A stretch of 64,000 bases of DNA from Streptomyces sp. S.PB5 (GTDB taxonomy: Bacteria > Actinomycetota > Actinomycetes > Streptomycetales > Streptomycetaceae): contig NZ_JAQMWP010000005.1 of NCBI RefSeq assembly GCF_030403745.1, positions 372,001 to 436,000 of the forward strand, in the 5' to 3' direction. Positions 50,828 to 59,091 of the stretch are shown one piece after another. The translations under genes were made by a program, and so were the position numbers. The number at the start of each line of letters is the position of its first letter. The stretch's first letter is position 1. Under the pieces are notes generated by a model. It searched no databases. It was not told the origin of the DNA and was given only the letters and a program-made list of their open reading frames with translations.

Positions 50828-51859
50828 TCAACTGCCCGGCTGGTCCGGCGCCTTTGCCTTCCCGCGCCCCACCTGGGTGCGCACCGCCCCCATGCTCGCC
50901 GCGATCACCAGCGCGATCGCCGCGGCCTCCGTGGCGGAGAGGGCCTGGTCGAGGATGAGGAAGCCGGCGGTCGCGGCGATGGCGGGTTCCAGGCTCATCA
51001 GGACGGCGAAGGTGGAGGCGGGGAGGCGGCGGAGGGCGACCAGTTCGAGGGTGTAGGGCAGGACGGAGGAGAGGACGGCCACCGCCGAGCCGAGGGCGAG
51101 GATCGTGGGGTCGAGGAGCTTCGAGCCCGACTCGGCGATGCCCAGGGGGAGGAAGAGCAGCGCCGCCACCGCCACCGCCAGGGCCAGACCGTCCGCCTGC
51201 GGGAAGCGGCGGCCCGTGCGGGAGCTGTAGACGATGTACGCCGCCCACATGGCGCCGGCGCCCAGGGCGAACAGGACACCGACGGGGTCGAGGCCGCCGA
51301 AGCCTCCGCCGCTGAGGAGGAAGACGCCGCCCAGGGCGAGGGCCGCCCAGAGGAGGTTGATCGCCCGGCGGGAGGCGAGGACCGAGAGGACCAGCGGGCC
51401 GAGGACTTCGAGGGCCACCGCCGGGCCGAGCGGGATGCGGTCGATGGACTGGTAGAAGAGTCCGTTCATGCCGGCCATCGTGATGCCGAAGACCACGACC
51501 GTGGCCCAGTCCGCGCGGGTGTAGCCGCGCAGGCGGGGCCGGCAGACGGCCAGCAGGATCAACGCGGCCGCCGCCAGCCGCAAGGTCACCACACCGAGCG
51601 CCCCGGCCCGCGGCATCAGGCTCGCCGCGAGAGCACCGCCGAACTGCACCGAGATGCCCGCGGACAGCACCAGCCCGATCGCCCCGAGCGAACCCCATCG
51701 CCGCGGGGCACCGCCCGCCACCGGGACCTCGGGGCTCGGAGCCGCCGAAGCCGGGGCGGGGGTGTCGGCGGAGACAGAGGTGGAGGCGGAGACGGAGGCG
51801 GCTGCGCTGGGGGTGGTCACGGGGCCTTCCAGGGGACTCGTTCTCAGGGTTTCGTTCAT
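50828..51859 (-). CDS. EamA/RhtA-family drug/metabolite exporter
   Basis: A 343-residue 10-TM transporter of the DMT superfamily. A Pro/Ser/Ala-rich N-tail of about 50 residues is followed by paired EamA domains (IGLVLSAGISVQFGGALAAS; WATVVVFGITMAGMNGLFYQ; DPVGVLFALGAGAMWAAYIV). In RhtA-type proteins this family exports threonine, homoserine or other small metabolites. A palindrome lies 15 bp upstream of the start (51873-51894). Confidence 0.9.
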   Translation of the reverse strand: MNETLRTSPLEGPVTTPSAAASVSASTSVSADTPAPASAAPSPEVPVAGGAPRRWGSLGAIGLVLSAGISVQFGGALAASLMPRAGALGVVTLRLAAAALILLAVCRPRLRGYTRADWATVVVFGITMAGMNGLFYQSIDRIPLGPAVALEVLGPLVLSVLASRRAINLLWAALALGGVFLLSGGGFGGLDPVGVLFALGAGAMWAAYIVYSSRTGRRFPQADGLALAVAVAALLFLPLGIAESGSKLLDPTILALGSAVAVLSSVLPYTLELVALRRLPASTFAVLMSLEPAIAATAGFLILDQALSATEAAAIALVIAASMGAVRTQVGRGKAKAPDQPGS

Positions 51860-51872
51860 CGCGATGTACTGT

Positions 51873-51894
51873 CGAGTCCAGAGTAGTGGACTCG
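51873..51894. promoter_or_regulatory. Palindrome upstream of the EamA exporter
   Basis: CGAGTCC-N8-GGACTCG, 7-bp perfect arms, 14 bp upstream of the coding start. A possible operator or a hairpin in the leader. Confidence 0.45.
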
Positions 51895-52005
51895 GTCAGG
51901 AACGTGAAGCCATTTGGCAACTGTCCCGGATGACTCCGCTCACGCCCAGGGGCTTCGGTCCTGGGCTGCGGGGGCGGCCGGTGCCACAGGTGCGCCGGGG
52001 TGACT

Positions 52006-52026
52006 GCGGCTAGCGGCTAGCGGCTA
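52006..52026. repeat. 7-bp tandem repeat x3 across the femX-like stop
   Basis: GCGGCTA occurs three times in tandem and the last copy includes the stop codon (CTA at 52024-52026). Same arrangement as at the purU, SCO4402-like and DmdR1-like genes. Confidence 0.85.
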
Positions 52027-53148
52027 GCGGCGGGCCATATACAGGTCCAGCGCCTTGTGCAGCAGCCGGTTGAGGGGGAAGTCCCACTCCCCGAGGTACT
52101 CGGCGGCCTGACCGCCCGTGCCCACCTTGAAGCGGAGCAGGCCGAGGAGGTGGTCGGAGTCCTCCAGGGTGTCGGTGATGCCGCGCAAGTCGTAGACCGC
52201 GGCGCCGAGTTCATGGGCGTCAGCCATCATCCGCCACTGCATCGCGTTGCTGGGCTGGACCTCGCGCTTACGGGCGGTGGAGGCGCCGTAGGAGTACCAG
52301 ACGTGCTCGCCCACGGCGAGCATGGTGGCCGCGGCGAGGGTGTCGCCCTCGTGGCGGGCGAGGTAGAGACGCATGCGGTCGGGGTCCTCGGCGGTGAGCG
52401 CGGTCCACATGCGCTGGAAGTAGGTGAGCGGGCGCGGGATGAACCGGTCACGCTCGGCGGTCTCGGTGTACAGCCCGTAGAAGGCGGGCAGGTCGTCGTA
52501 CCCACCGCGGACGACCTCGACGCCGGCCTTCTCCGCCTTCTTGATGTTGCGCCGCCACTGCTGATTGAGCCCGCGATGAACCTCCTCCAACGACCGGCCC
52601 GAGAGCGGCACCTGGAAGACATACCGGGGCTGCCCGGCCGCGAACCCGTCCTCCCCGCCGGGTTCCGTCTGCTGCCACCCCGTCCGCCGCAGCCTGTCCG
52701 CAACGTCGAAGGCACGCGGCTCGTACGACGTCGCCTCCGCGTCCCGCAGCCGCCGCGCGGCCGGGTCAGCGATCGCCGCCTTCACCGCGTCGGCACTCCA
52801 ACGCCGTACGACCACGGGCGGCCCCATCTTGACGGAGAAGGCGCCCTGCTGCTTGAGATACGCCAGCATCGGCTCCAGCCACCGCTCCCCCAGATCGGAG
52901 GAGTACCAGTCGATCACCGGGCCCTCGGGCATGTACGCGAGGTACTTCTTCACCTTCGGCAACGGCCGGTACAGCACGAGGCCGACTCCGACCAGCGCCC
53001 CCTCCTCGTCGAACCACCCCAGACTCTCCGCCCGCCAGTCCGGCTTCACGTCTCCCCACGAGGGGAGCTGCATGTGGCTGGCCGAGGGGCGGGCCGCGAT
53101 GAAGGCGAGGTGGTCGGCGCGGGTGATGGGGCGGAGGCGGAGGGGCAT
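52024..53148 (-). CDS. FemX/FemAB-family peptidyltransferase
   Basis: A 374-residue member of the FemAB family, GNAT-like double fold, which adds the first or next amino acid to the peptidoglycan stem bridge using aminoacyl-tRNA. Signature segments are HRGLNQQWRRNIKKAEKAGV (helical arm), FYGLYTETAERDRFIPRPLT, YGASTARKREVQPSNAMQWR and YLGEWDFPLNRLLHKALDLY. ATG 53148 follows AAGGAG eight bases upstream; an upstream start is unlikely. In Streptomyces FemX adds glycine to lipid II. The stop codon lies in a triplicated 7-bp unit. Confidence 0.87.
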   Translation of the reverse strand: MPLRLRPITRADHLAFIAARPSASHMQLPSWGDVKPDWRAESLGWFDEEGALVGVGLVLYRPLPKVKKYLAYMPEGPVIDWYSSDLGERWLEPMLAYLKQQGAFSVKMGPPVVVRRWSADAVKAAIADPAARRLRDAEATSYEPRAFDVADRLRRTGWQQTEPGGEDGFAAGQPRYVFQVPLSGRSLEEVHRGLNQQWRRNIKKAEKAGVEVVRGGYDDLPAFYGLYTETAERDRFIPRPLTYFQRMWTALTAEDPDRMRLYLARHEGDTLAAATMLAVGEHVWYSYGASTARKREVQPSNAMQWRMMADAHELGAAVYDLRGITDTLEDSDHLLGLLRFKVGTGGQAAEYLGEWDFPLNRLLHKALDLYMARR

Positions 53149-53327
53149 GAACGGGGCTCCTTGGGGGTGGTTTGCCAAGGGGCCAGCGTACGAAGCGCCC
53201 CGCACCCGGCCGTCGGGCAGCAGTGGTCACGCCGTGTTTGCCGGTAGGGGCTTTGCCGGACTTGCCCCATGGCCGCCACCCCCGGGCTCTCCGAGAAGCC
53301 GTTGATGCCGGGGTGATCAAGATCTGA

Positions 53328-56276
53328 TCACCGGCGCCTACGGTCTTCGGCCCCCTCCCCCAGCCCCTCCGCCAGCACCTCCGCCAGATGCCGCCCCCGC
53401 ACGCCCGCCAACTGCTCCAGCTGCGTCCGGCAGGAGAACCCGTCCGCCAGAACCACCACCCCGTCGGCCACCGCCCCGTCGGCCACCACCCCGTCGCCCA
53501 CCGCCCCCCGCACCGCCGGCAGCAGCTGCTCCTCGGCGCACGCGCGTGACACCTCGAAGTGGCCTTTCTCGAAGCCGAAGTTGCCCGCGAGCCCGCAGCA
53601 ACCGCCCGCCAGCTCCCCGTCCAGTCCCGCGGCCGCACGGAGTCGACGTTCGGCCGCGTCGCCGAGTACCGCGTGCTGATGGCAGTGGGTCTGGCCGACG
53701 ACCGGACGGTCCAGCCGGGGCGGTGCCCAGCCCGGGGCCATCCGCTCCAGCGCCTCCGCGAACGTCACCACCCGCGAGGCCAGCCTCGACGCCCGCGGAT
53801 CGTCATGGAGCAGCTCCGGCAGGTCGGTGCGGAGCGCTGCCGCGCAGCTCGGTTCCAGGACCACCACCAGGAGGTCCGTCTCCAGCACCGGTGCCATCAG
53901 GTCGAGGGTGCGGCGCATGACCGCACGGGCGCGGTCGAGTTGCCCTGTGGAGACGTACGTCAGCCCGCAGCAGACCCGGCCGCGGCGGGCCGTGAACGGG
54001 TTGAACCCGGCCGAGCGCACCCTCAGCGTCGGCGGGAGCACCACCGAGAGCCCCGCCGCCTCCAGCACCCGTACGGCCGCCTGCCCCACCGCGGGTGAGA
54101 GGTGCTCGGTGAAGGTGTCGGTCCACAGCACGACCCGCCCGCGGGAACCGTCGCCGCGCGAACCGCCGTCACTCGGCCCGTCGCCCCGCCGCCTCCACCA
54201 CCCGCTGAACGTCTCCGTCGCCACCCGCGGCACCCCCCGCTCGACGGCGATCCCCCCGAGCCGCTTCCCCAGCCGGGCGACCGGGCCCACCGCGGCCAGT
54301 GCGTTCACCAGCCGTGCCGTGCGGGTGCGGGTCACCGCCCGCAGCCACAGCGGGAGCCGGCCCATCGCGTAGTGCGCGGCCGGACGCCGTCGGCCCGCGT
54401 AGTGGTGGTGCAGGAACTCCGCCTTGTACGTGGCCATGTCCACCCCGACCGGACAGTCCGACCGGCATCCCTTGCAGGAGAGGCACAGATCCAGCGCGTC
54501 GCGCACCTCCTCCGAGCGCCAGCCGTCGGTGACCACTTCGCCGGCGAGCATCTCGTGCAACAGGCGCACACGACCGCGCGTGGAGTGCGTCTCCTCGCCG
54601 GTCGCCCGGAAGGAGGGGCACATGACGGCGGGCCCGGACGCCGACGTCGTACGGCATTTCGCGACGCCCACGCAGCGGCGTACGGCGGCGGAGAAGTCGC
54701 CCCCGTCGGCGGGGTAGCCGAAGGTCACGTCGACGGGCTGTCGGGGGAGGACGGAGAAGCGGAGGTTGGAGTCCAGGGGGGCGGGGCGGACCAGCATGCC
54801 GGGGTTCAGGAGGTCGTCGGGGTCCCAGACCGCCTTCGCCCGCTCGAAGAGGCCCACCATCTCCTCGCCGTACATCCGCGGCAGCAGCTCCGCCCGCGCC
54901 TGTCCGTCTCCGTGCTCCCCGGACAGTGAGCCGCCGTGCGCGACCACCAGGTCGGCCAGCTCCTCCGAGAACCGCCGGAAACGGCCGACCCCCGCCTCCG
55001 TCAGCAGGTCGAAGTCGATACGGACGTGGATGCACCCGTCGCCGAAATGACCGTACGGCGTCCCGCGCAGCCCGTGTCCGGCCAGCAGCCCACGGAAGTC
55101 CCGCAGGTAGGCGCCCAGTCGGGCGGGCGGTACCGCGCAGTCCTCCCAGCCGGGCCATGCCTCGGAGCCTCCCCCAGCCCTGGGGGGCTGGGAGGTGCCC
55201 CCAGGCATGCGGGTGGCCGTGCCGCTGGCGTCCTCGCGGATGCGCCACAGGGCACGCTGACCGGCCGGGTCGGTCACCACCCGCGCGTCGACGACATCGG
55301 CGGCCCGCACGATCGTCTCCGCACGCGCGTGTGCCTCCGCCTCCGTGTCGCCGCCCGTCTCCACGAAGAGCCAGGCCCCGCCCCGCGGCAGCGCGGCCGA
55401 CGAGGGCACCAGGTCCGCCGCCATGCCCTCCACCGTCAAAGGGCCGTACGCCAGCAGCCCGGCGGCGGCCTCGGCGGCCGCACTCTCGTCCGGGTAGCCC
55501 AGCACCGCGAGGGCACGCGCGCGTGGAGACTCGACGAGCCGCACGACCGCCTCGGTGAGGATCCCCAGGGTGCCCTCGCTCCCGCAGAAGGAGCGGGCGA
55601 CGTCGGCGCCCTTCTCGGGCAGCAGTGCGTCCAGCGCGTATCCGGAGATACGGCGGGGCAGTTCGGGGAAGCCGGTGCGGAGGCGGGCCAGGTCCCCGTC
55701 CACCAGCGCCCGCAGCCCCTCCGGCGCCCCCGCCCACCCCTGCCCCAGCCGCAGCCGCTCCCCGCGCGCGGTGACCACGGCCAGCTCCCGCACACTGTCC
55801 GCGGTCGTCCCCCAGGCCACCGAGTGCGAGCCGCAGGAGTTGTTGCCGATCATCCCGCCGAGGGTGCAGCGGCTGTGGGTGGAGGGGTCGGGGCCGAAGC
55901 GGAGTCCGTGCGGGGCGGCGGCGTCCTGGAGACGGTCGAGGACGAGTCCCGGCTGGACCACGGCGGTCCGGGCCTCGGGGTCGATCGACAGCAGGCGGTT
56001 CATGTGCCGGGTGAAGTCCAGTACGACGCCGGTGCCGGTGGCCTGTCCGGCGATGGAGGTCCCGCCACCCCGGGCGACGACGGGCACGCCGCGCTCCCGG
56101 CACACCGCGAGGACCGCCGCCACGTCCTCGGCGTCCCTCGGCGCCACCACTCCCACCGGCACCCGCCGGTAGTTGGACGCATCCATGGTCACCAACGCCC
56201 GCGCGGTGACGTCGAATCCGACCTCACCCCGGACGGCGGCACGCAGGTGCGACTCCAGAGCCCCGAGTTCTGTCAT
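53328..56276 (-). CDS. FAD-binding oxidoreductase with Fe-S C-terminal half (GlcD/GlpC-type fusion)
   Basis: A 982-residue fusion. The N-half is an FAD-linked VAO/GlcD domain (VVARGGGTSIAGQATGTGVV; STHSRCTLGGMIGNNSCGSH; HFGDGCIHVRIDFDL). The C-half has a ferredoxin motif CLSCKGCRSDCPVG and two CCG-type half-sites (VCCGLTYVSTGQ; GGCCGLAGNFGFEKGH). This is the layout of respiratory D-lactate/2-hydroxyacid dehydrogenases that pass electrons to quinones. Within the FAD half, a 54-bp hairpin (55156-55209) is inserted in frame, adding residues ending SEAWPG. ATG 56276 chosen. Divergent from serC. Confidence 0.9.
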   Translation of the reverse strand: MTELGALESHLRAAVRGEVGFDVTARALVTMDASNYRRVPVGVVAPRDAEDVAAVLAVCRERGVPVVARGGGTSIAGQATGTGVVLDFTRHMNRLLSIDPEARTAVVQPGLVLDRLQDAAAPHGLRFGPDPSTHSRCTLGGMIGNNSCGSHSVAWGTTADSVRELAVVTARGERLRLGQGWAGAPEGLRALVDGDLARLRTGFPELPRRISGYALDALLPEKGADVARSFCGSEGTLGILTEAVVRLVESPRARALAVLGYPDESAAAEAAAGLLAYGPLTVEGMAADLVPSSAALPRGGAWLFVETGGDTEAEAHARAETIVRAADVVDARVVTDPAGQRALWRIREDASGTATRMPGGTSQPPRAGGGSEAWPGWEDCAVPPARLGAYLRDFRGLLAGHGLRGTPYGHFGDGCIHVRIDFDLLTEAGVGRFRRFSEELADLVVAHGGSLSGEHGDGQARAELLPRMYGEEMVGLFERAKAVWDPDDLLNPGMLVRPAPLDSNLRFSVLPRQPVDVTFGYPADGGDFSAAVRRCVGVAKCRTTSASGPAVMCPSFRATGEETHSTRGRVRLLHEMLAGEVVTDGWRSEEVRDALDLCLSCKGCRSDCPVGVDMATYKAEFLHHHYAGRRRPAAHYAMGRLPLWLRAVTRTRTARLVNALAAVGPVARLGKRLGGIAVERGVPRVATETFSGWWRRRGDGPSDGGSRGDGSRGRVVLWTDTFTEHLSPAVGQAAVRVLEAAGLSVVLPPTLRVRSAGFNPFTARRGRVCCGLTYVSTGQLDRARAVMRRTLDLMAPVLETDLLVVVLEPSCAAALRTDLPELLHDDPRASRLASRVVTFAEALERMAPGWAPPRLDRPVVGQTHCHQHAVLGDAAERRLRAAAGLDGELAGGCCGLAGNFGFEKGHFEVSRACAEEQLLPAVRGAVGDGVVADGAVADGVVVLADGFSCRTQLEQLAGVRGRHLAEVLAEGLGEGAEDRRRR
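55156..55209. repeat. Hairpin repeat inserted in frame within a coding region
   Basis: Inverted arms CATGCCT (55156-55162) and AGGCATG (55203-55209) flank an inner imperfect stem (CCTCCCCCAGCCC / GGGGGGCTGGGAGG). The inner part resembles small Streptomyces intergenic hairpins. It adds a 20-odd-residue Gly/Pro-rich insert to the FAD/Fe-S protein without breaking the frame. Confidence 0.7.
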
Positions 56277-56452
56277 GGGTCCAGGATGCATCCGACCACT
56301 GACAGTCACCGGCGTGGACGGGCTGCGGGCCGGGATTCCACAAGACGGCAAGACGCCTTCTCCCTCCCCGTTCGCCCCGCGGCCGTCAACCAGGCGTCTC
56401 ACCCGACGGACTACGTTTCGACCGCGTTTCCCCCACCGGCTACCCTCCCTTC

Positions 56453-57571
56453 GTGGCTGAGATCCAGATTCCCGCTGACATCAAGCCCGCCGACGGACGT
56501 TTCGGCGCGGGCCCCTCCAAGGTGCGGACGGAAGCGCTGGACGCGCTGGCCGCGACCGGCACCTCTCTGCTCGGCACCTCCCACCGCCAGGCCCCGGTGA
56601 AGAACCTGGTCGGTCAGGTGCGCGAGGGCATCAGTGAGCTGTTCTCCCTGCCCGAGGGCTACGAGGTGATCCTCGGCAACGGCGGCTCCACCGCGTTCTG
56701 GGACGTCGCGACCCACGGTCTGATCGAGAACAAGTCGCAGCACCTGAACTTCGGCGAGTTCAGCTCGAAGTTCGCCAAGGCGGCCAAGCTCGCCCCGTGG
56801 CTGGCCGAGCCCACCGTCATCGCCTCCGACCCGGGCACCCACCCGGAGCCGCAGGCCGAGGCGGGCGTGGACGTGTACGCCTTCACGCACAACGAGACCT
56901 CCACCGGTGTCGCCGCCCCGATCAAGCGCGTGGCGGGTGCCGACGAGGGCGCGCTCGTCCTCGTGGACGCCACCTCCGGCGCCGGCGGCCTCCCGGTCGA
57001 CATCGCCGAGACCGACGTCTACTACTTCGCCCCGCAGAAGTCCTTCGCCTCCGACGGCGGCCTGTGGATCGGCGTCTTCTCCCCCGCCGCGATCGAGCGC
57101 GCCGAGCGGATCCACGCCTCCGGCCGCCACGTGCCCGAGTTCTTCTCGCTCCCCACGGCGATCGACAACTCCCGCAAGAACCAGACGTACAACACCCCGG
57201 CCCTCGCCACCCTCTTCCTGCTCAACCAGCAGCTGGAGTGGATCAACGGCCAGGGCGGTCTGGCGTGGTCGACGGCCCGTACGAAGGACTCCTCGACGCG
57301 CCTGTACAGCTGGGCGGAGGAGTCGAAGCACGCGACCCCGTTCGTCACGGACCCCGCCAAGCGCTCCCAGGTCATCGGCACGATCGACTTCTCCGACGAC
57401 ATCGACGCCGCCGCCGTCGCCAAGGTCCTGCGCGCCAACGGCATCGTCGACACCGAGCCCTACCGCAAGCTCGGCCGCAACCAGCTGCGCGTCGCCATGT
57501 TCCCGGCGATCGACCCGGCGGACGTCGAGGCGCTGACGAAGTGCATCGACTACGTCATCGAGAAGCTGTGA
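56453..57571 (+). CDS. serC: Phosphoserine aminotransferase
   Basis: A 372-residue PLP enzyme converting 3-phosphohydroxypyruvate and glutamate to phosphoserine and 2-oxoglutarate. Actinobacterial-type SerC segments: RFGAGPSKVRTEALDALAAT, GTSHRQAPVK, LGNGGSTAFWDVAT and the PLP-lysine Lys196 in YYFAPQKSFASDGG. GTG start at 56453. A perfect 32-bp palindrome follows the stop (57616-57647) and should terminate it. Divergent from the FAD/Fe-S dehydrogenase. Confidence 0.96.
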   Translation: MAEIQIPADIKPADGRFGAGPSKVRTEALDALAATGTSLLGTSHRQAPVKNLVGQVREGISELFSLPEGYEVILGNGGSTAFWDVATHGLIENKSQHLNFGEFSSKFAKAAKLAPWLAEPTVIASDPGTHPEPQAEAGVDVYAFTHNETSTGVAAPIKRVAGADEGALVLVDATSGAGGLPVDIAETDVYYFAPQKSFASDGGLWIGVFSPAAIERAERIHASGRHVPEFFSLPTAIDNSRKNQTYNTPALATLFLLNQQLEWINGQGGLAWSTARTKDSSTRLYSWAEESKHATPFVTDPAKRSQVIGTIDFSDDIDAAAVAKVLRANGIVDTEPYRKLGRNQLRVAMFPAIDPADVEALTKCIDYVIEKL

Positions 57572-57615
57572 CCGACTTGATGTGACCGACTGAAGCGGCG
57601 GCACAACCGCTGCCG

Positions 57616-57647
57616 TACGACGGCGAAGGGCGCCCTTCGCCGTCGTA
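57616..57647. terminator. Perfect 32-bp palindrome after serC
   Basis: TACGACGGCGAAGGGC immediately followed by its exact reverse complement, 16-bp arms without loop, 44 nt after the serC stop. Very stable; lacks a T-run. Confidence 0.7.
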
Positions 57648-57812
57648 GACGCTGGACCGGTCGGCCGGGCGCGGTGTCGGTCGGCTGTCGGAACTGTCGG
57701 TCATGTGTCGGGGCCCGTACGCCCGCTGTCGGTGGCCCGTCGGCGGCGCTTGGCACCTTTCCGGAAGAGGCCTGCCGGACCCACCGGGCGGCCCGATTCC
57801 GAGGGAGCCCCC

Positions 57813-58988
57813 ATGCACACACCCGTCACGATCATCGGCGCCGGACTCGGCGGACTCACACTCGCCCGCGTCCTGCACCTCCACGGCATCCCGGTCACCG
57901 TCCACGAGGCCGAGGCCTCCCCGACGGCCCGCGCACAGGGCGGGATGCTCGACATCCACGACTACAACGGGCAGCTCGCCCTGGAGGCGGCCGGCCTGAT
58001 GGACGAGTTCCGCGGACTCGTCCTTGAGGGCCGCCAGGCGATGCGGCTCCTCGACCGGGACGGAACCGTCGTGTTCGAGCAGGCCGACGACGGTACGGGC
58101 GGACGCCCCGAGGTGATGCGCGGCGAGCTGCGCCGGCTGCTGATCGACTCGCTCCCGGCCGGCACCGTGCGGTGGGGGCACAAGGTGAGCGGCACCCGTG
58201 CCCTCGGCGGGGGCCGCCACGAGGTGAGGTTCACCGACGGCACCACCGTCACCACCGGCCTGCTGGTCGGCGCGGACGGCGCGTGGTCGCGGGTACGGCC
58301 GCTGCTCACCACCGCCACCCCCGAATACACCGGCACGACATGCGTCGACATCTATCTGTACGACGCCGACACCCGGCACCCCGTCGCCGCGAAGACGGTG
58401 GGCAGCGGGTCGCTGATGGCGCCCTCGCCGGGCAAGGAGCTCTTCGCGCACCGGGAGAGCGGCGACACCCTGCACGTCTATGTGATGCTCAGCAGGCCGC
58501 AGGACTGGTTCGCCGCCGTCGACTTCACCGATGCCGAGGCGGCGACCGCGCGCATAGCGGCGGAGTTCGAGGGCTGGGCGCCCGAACTCACCGCCCTGAT
58601 CACCGAAGCCGACACCGCACCGGCGCCACGCTCCCTCAACACCCTTCCGGCCGAACTCCGTTGGGACCGTGTGCCGGGTGTGACCCTGCTCGGCGACGCC
58701 GCCCACCTCCAGGCCCCGAACGGCGAAGGCGCCAACCTCGCCATGCTCGACGGCGCCGAACTCGGCAAGGCCCTCGCCGCCCACCCCGACGACACGGAGG
58801 CCGCGCTCACCGAGTACGAGCAGGCCATGTTCGTCCGCAGCGCCGAGATCGCCCTCGGCGGCGAGGGCATGGAGATGCCCGGCATCGACTCCGAGAAGAA
58901 CACGGCCCGGGGCCTGCTCGCCTTGTTCATGGAGAGCCAGGGGAGCCAGGGAAGTCAGGGGAACCCGGGGCACCCGGAGCACCCGTAG
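57813..58988 (+). CDS. FAD-dependent monooxygenase
   Basis: A 391-residue PHBH/TetX-fold flavoprotein. FAD Rossmann motif VTIIGAGLGGLTLARVLHLH (residues 5-24), the DG motif LVGADGAWSRVRPL (about 152-165) and GVTLLGDAAHLQAPNGEGAN (about 289-308, GD...P motif). Substrate unknown; similar proteins hydroxylate aromatics or inactivate tetracyclines. ATG 57813 follows GAGGGAGCC. The C-terminus ends in Ser-Gln-Gly and His-Pro repeats. Followed by a strong terminator shared with the convergent peptidase gene. Confidence 0.87.
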   Translation: MHTPVTIIGAGLGGLTLARVLHLHGIPVTVHEAEASPTARAQGGMLDIHDYNGQLALEAAGLMDEFRGLVLEGRQAMRLLDRDGTVVFEQADDGTGGRPEVMRGELRRLLIDSLPAGTVRWGHKVSGTRALGGGRHEVRFTDGTTVTTGLLVGADGAWSRVRPLLTTATPEYTGTTCVDIYLYDADTRHPVAAKTVGSGSLMAPSPGKELFAHRESGDTLHVYVMLSRPQDWFAAVDFTDAEAATARIAAEFEGWAPELTALITEADTAPAPRSLNTLPAELRWDRVPGVTLLGDAAHLQAPNGEGANLAMLDGAELGKALAAHPDDTEAALTEYEQAMFVRSAEIALGGEGMEMPGIDSEKNTARGLLALFMESQGSQGSQGNPGHPEHP

Positions 58989-59008
58989 TCGCTTCCTTCG
59001 ACGATGAG

Positions 59009-59038
59009 CAGGGCGCCCGGTGTTCACCGGGCGCCCTG
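59009..59038. terminator. Bidirectional terminator hairpin
   Basis: CAGGGCGCCCGGTG-TT-CACCGGGCGCCCTG, 14-bp perfect arms, followed by a short T-rich stretch on the plus strand. It serves the monooxygenase (plus) and tap-like peptidase (minus) genes. Confidence 0.8.
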
Positions 59039-59091
59039 TTTGTTCGGTCCTGCTTCAGCGCTGCATCAGTACTGTTTCAGCGCTTGTCGGC

